From: Gemmatimonadota bacterium
Lineage (GTDB): Bacteria > Gemmatimonadota > Gemmatimonadetes > Gemmatimonadales > GWC2-71-9
DNA: 33,454 nucleotides
Assembly: GCA_009692185.1 (NCBI GenBank)
Contig: SHZT01000002.1
Location: 1-33,454 of the forward strand
Direction of reading: 5' to 3'
Position 1 is the stretch's first letter, and every line of letters starts with the position of its first letter. Positions 31,510 through 33,454 of the stretch are shown here, piece by piece. Under the pieces are notes generated by a model. That model saw only the letters and a list, made by a program, of their open reading frames with translations, was not told where the DNA came from and did not search any database. The position numbers and the translations under genes are program-made.

Positions 31510-32557
31510 AGCGCTCTTCCTTGTACTTCCGCTGCAACAGCTCGATCAGTCCGTCCAGGTCCCCGTTCATCACGTCATCCAGGTTGTGGATGGACACATT
31601 GAGCCGGTGGTCCGTGACGCGGTTCTGCGGGAAGTTGTACGTGCGGATCTTGGCGGAGCGGTCCCCGTTGCCCACCATCGAGCGCCGTTCGCGCGAGCGG
31701 GCTGCCTCCTGCTCGGCCACCATCCGGTCGAACAGCCGCGCGCGGAGGACTTCCATGGCCCGGAGCTTGTTCTGGAGCTGGGACTTCTGGTCCTGGCACT
31801 GGACGACGAGGCCGGTGGGAAGGTGCGTCACTCGCACGGCAGAGTCGGTCGTGTTGACGCTTTGCCCACCGGGCCCACCGGAGCGGAACACGTCGATCCG
31901 CAGGTCTTTTTCTTCGATCTTGATGTCGATGTCTTCCGCTTCGGGAAGAATCGCCACCGTCGCGGCGGAAGTATGGATACGCCCCTGGGCTTCGGTCGCG
32001 GGAACCCGCTGCACCCGGTGGACGCCGGACTCGTAGCGGAGGAGACCGTAGGCGTTGGGCCCGCGCATCTGGGCGATGGCCTCCTTCACGCCTCCCAGCG
32101 CGGCGGTGGACAGCGTCACCACCTCAACGGTGAGTCCTTTCCGCTCGGCGAAACGCGTGTACAGCCGGAGGAGCTCGCCCGCGAACAGCGCGGCTTCGTC
32201 TCCGCCGGTGCCGGCGCGGATTTCCAGGATGGAGTTGCGATCGTCCAGCGGGTCGGGAGGCATGAGGAGCGTGTCCAGGTGAGACTCGAGCCGCGTCACC
32301 TCGGGGGTGAGACGGTCGATGTCCGCCCGGGCCAGCTCGATCATTTCCGGGTCGGGCGAGCGCGACACGTCCCGCGCCTGGGCAAGCTCGTCGCTCGCCC
32401 GGGCGAGCCGTTCGGAAGTGGCGCGGATCTTCTGAAGGCGGGCGTGTTCCCGCCCTAGCGAAGTGAGTTTCTTCGAGTCCCGCGCGGTGGCCGGATCGGC
32501 CAGCTCCCGTTCGACCTCGGCCGTGCGGGCAAGCGCGGCCGCAAGCCGCGCTTCCAG
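31490..32557 (-). CDS. prfA: Peptide chain release factor 1, apparent CTG start
   Basis: 355 residues if begun at the CTG at 32557, matching the usual RF1 length near 360. It reads UAA and UAG and releases the peptide. The codon-reading tripeptide PAT (RVPATEAQG, about 186-188) marks RF1 rather than RF2, and GGPGGQSVNTTDSAV holds the catalytic GGQ at 230-232. The first GTG in frame (32368) would give only 292 residues and lose the conserved first helices (LEARLAAALART, ELADPATARDSKKL, REHARLQKI). Upstream of 32557 the frame has CTA, GTC and GGA but no ATG/GTG/TTG. AAGGAG lies eight bases before the CTG. The gene starts two bases after the rpmE stop. Confidence 0.94.
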   Translation of the reverse strand: MEARLAAALARTAEVERELADPATARDSKKLTSLGREHARLQKIRATSERLARASDELAQARDVSRSPDPEMIELARADIDRLTPEVTRLESHLDTLLMPPDPLDDRNSILEIRAGTGGDEAALFAGELLRLYTRFAERKGLTVEVVTLSTAALGGVKEAIAQMRGPNAYGLLRYESGVHRVQRVPATEAQGRIHTSAATVAILPEAEDIDIKIEEKDLRIDVFRSGGPGGQSVNTTDSAVRVTHLPTGLVVQCQDQKSQLQNKLRAMEVLRARLFDRMVAEQEAARSRERRSMVGNGDRSAKIRTYNFPQNRVTDHRLNVSIHNLDDVMNGDLDGLIELLQRKYKEERYGAAST

Positions 32558-32559
32558 AG

Positions 32560-32784
32560 TTAGGACTCCTTCGACTCGACCGCGGGGCCCGTCTTGTAGC
32601 GCTGCCGAAACCGCTCAACGCGGCCGGCGGTGTCTACCATCTTCTGCTTCCCGGTGAAATACGGATGACAGCGGGCGCAGATGTCGACGTGGATCGAGGG
32701 CGTAGTCGAACGGGTCTCGAACGTACTGCCGCAGGCGCACTGCACCACAGCCAGCCGATACTTGGGGTGAGTTGAGGCTTTCAC
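32560..32784 (-). CDS. rpmE: 50S ribosomal protein L31, zinc-binding form
   Basis: 74 residues from a GTG at 32784, preceded by GGAG at six bases. An ATG four codons further upstream (32796) is possible but adds residues not seen in the family. The start KASTHPKYRLAVVQCACGSTFETRST is typical, and C16, C18, C36 and C39 form the zinc site (C+ form). The C-terminal part has VDICARCHPYFTGKQKMVDTAGRVERFRQRY. In zinc-poor cells this form is replaced by a Cys-free paralogue in some bacteria, but none is visible here. Its final codons carry the AAGGAG that serves as the Shine-Dalgarno of prfA. Confidence 0.94.
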   Translation of the reverse strand: MKASTHPKYRLAVVQCACGSTFETRSTTPSIHVDICARCHPYFTGKQKMVDTAGRVERFRQRYKTGPAVESKES

Positions 32785-32838
32785 GACATGCTCCATTTTC
32801 CCTGAATGTCCGCTTTTCTGGTGAACAACCGTCCTGCA

Positions 32839-32868
32839 AATATATCTCCCACAGAGAGTTGTGGGCAA
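32839..32868 (-). promoter_or_regulatory. Likely promoter of the rpmE-prfA-prmC operon
   Basis: On the minus strand TTGCCC (32868-32863) and TATATT (32844-32839) are separated by 18 bases, a sigma-70-type arrangement. The predicted RNA start would leave a leader of about 50 bases before the rpmE GTG. This AT-rich -10 box stands out in GC-rich DNA and lies in the divergent intergenic region. Confidence 0.5.
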
Positions 32869-32890
32869 TTGGCGACCCCGGGAGGCGAAA

Positions 32891-32919
32891 TTGACAGTCC
32901 GCTGAACCGGGGCTAAGCT
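32891..32919 (+). promoter_or_regulatory. Likely promoter of the Crp/HD-GYP chimera gene
   Basis: A perfect -35 TTGACA (32891-32896) is followed after 17 bases by TAAGCT (32914-32919), a partial match to the -10. The gene starts at 32960, leaving a leader of about 34 bases. It is divergent from the rpmE promoter; the two -35 boxes are about 22 bases apart. Confidence 0.5.
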
Positions 32920-32959
32920 TGGGCCGACTCTGCCGCGCCTCGGAGCCCAACCCACGTCT

Positions 32960-33403
32960 ATGTCGGTGGCCCAGTTCCTCCGACGTGTTCCGCTGTTTTC
33001 ACAACTCGGTGAGCCCGAGCTGTCTCGTCTTGCCGACGTGTCCCGTGAGCGGAGCTATCCCAAGAATTCGGTTATCCTCTTCGAGGACGACCCGGGCGAT
33101 GCCCTGTACATGGTCGTCGCCGGGCAGGTGAAGGTCGTGCTCATCGGTGAAGACGGCCGGGAGGTCATTCTCTCGATGCTCCGGGAGGGCGACTTCTTCG
33201 GCGAGATGATCCCGATCCAGACCCGCATGATGACGATCGCGGACATTTTCGACGCCCTCACGGCCTCGGACCGGCCCTACAAGCACGCCGTTCCCGCGCC
33301 CCGCGCACTCGACATCATGTCTACCGAGGTGAAGACGGGCATGCTCGACCCCGAGTTGTTCCGTTTGTTTGCGGACGGGAAGGTGTTCGAGAAGACGGAC
33401 TAG
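32960..33403 (+). CDS. Chimera: Crp-type sensor N-terminus joined to HD-GYP C-terminus
   Basis: 147 residues from an ATG at 32960. Residues 1-83 are the start of a cyclic-nucleotide-binding domain of the Crp/Fnr family ([70 protein letters not shown]). It stops in the middle of the phosphate-binding cassette, and the rest of the domain and the HTH are missing. From [28 protein letters not shown] onward (about 84-147) the sequence is the end of an HD/HD-GYP phosphohydrolase, without the HD and GYP metal motifs. Neither half can do its usual job. It is best read as the scar of a deletion that fused two neighbouring genes, or an assembly join, rather than a designed fusion. Confidence 0.8.
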   Translation: MSVAQFLRRVPLFSQLGEPELSRLADVSRERSYPKNSVILFEDDPGDALYMVVAGQVKVVLIGEDGREVILSMLREGDFFGEMIPIQTRMMTIADIFDALTASDRPYKHAVPAPRALDIMSTEVKTGMLDPELFRLFADGKVFEKTD

Positions 33404-33454
33404 ACGCCCGACCGGCCCCGTCGCCAGGCCATTCCTACCATTACCAGGCTCCCC

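Overview
The window is compact, GC-rich bacterial chromosome with housekeeping genes throughout. The gene order, the outer-membrane-type products (LolA, lipoproteins, an Omp85-like barrel), the FlgD-type sorting domain on a subtilase and the DUF2232 and SPOR proteins best fit a Gram-negative member of the FCB/Gemmatimonadota side of the tree. That placement is an inference from family resemblance and was not tested by phylogeny. No phage, insertion sequence, CRISPR array or integron was seen, and no gene-free stretch longer than about 180 bases exists.

Layout. Positions 3-73 hold tRNA-Gln(UUG). Three minus-strand genes follow (79-2135): a secreted unknown, a threonine ammonia-lyase and a small lipoprotein. 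A plus-strand run from 2284 to 12182 carries prs, rplY, pth, rpsF, rpsR, a DUF2232 membrane protein, rplI, a one-chain fatty-acid-kinase-like protein (FakA joined to FakB/DegV), rsfS and a very large secreted metallopeptidase/beta-propeller/outer-membrane-barrel protein. It ends at a perfect 13-bp intrinsic terminator (12196-12232). A second plus-strand run (12284-25540) is almost gapless: SPOR lipoprotein, degenerate ParA-like membrane protein with two SPOR domains, smc, subtilase, metallo-hydrolase, DAHP synthase, lolA, pxpB, pxpC, pxpA. It meets, tail to tail on a shared CTAG stop, a minus-strand block. Read in its own direction from 32784, that block is rpmE, prfA, prmC, ylbF, tmk, ctpA, a DUF2520 gene, a broken TIGR00300 gene, and then a Phd-PIN toxin-antitoxin pair with its own operator/promoter. 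A divergent plus-strand gene at 32960 is a chimera of a Crp-type sensor N-terminus and an HD-GYP C-terminus.

What stands out. (1) Several conserved genes have no ATG/GTG/TTG that would give the full conserved protein; instead a CTG sits at the right place. The clearest is prfA, with an AAGGAG Shine-Dalgarno eight bases upstream; pth and vapC are forced the same way, and lolA, the subtilase and the DUF2232 gene are possible further cases. (2) Short intergenic octamer tandem repeats occur at three places, one forming an arm of the terminator, and a 75-bp fold-back element supplies the last codons and stop of prmC. (3) Two genes carry internal deletions: the TIGR00300 gene and the Crp/HD-GYP chimera. 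(4) Two SPOR-domain proteins overlap smc in a translationally coupled trio, suggesting a link between septal peptidoglycan and chromosome organisation.
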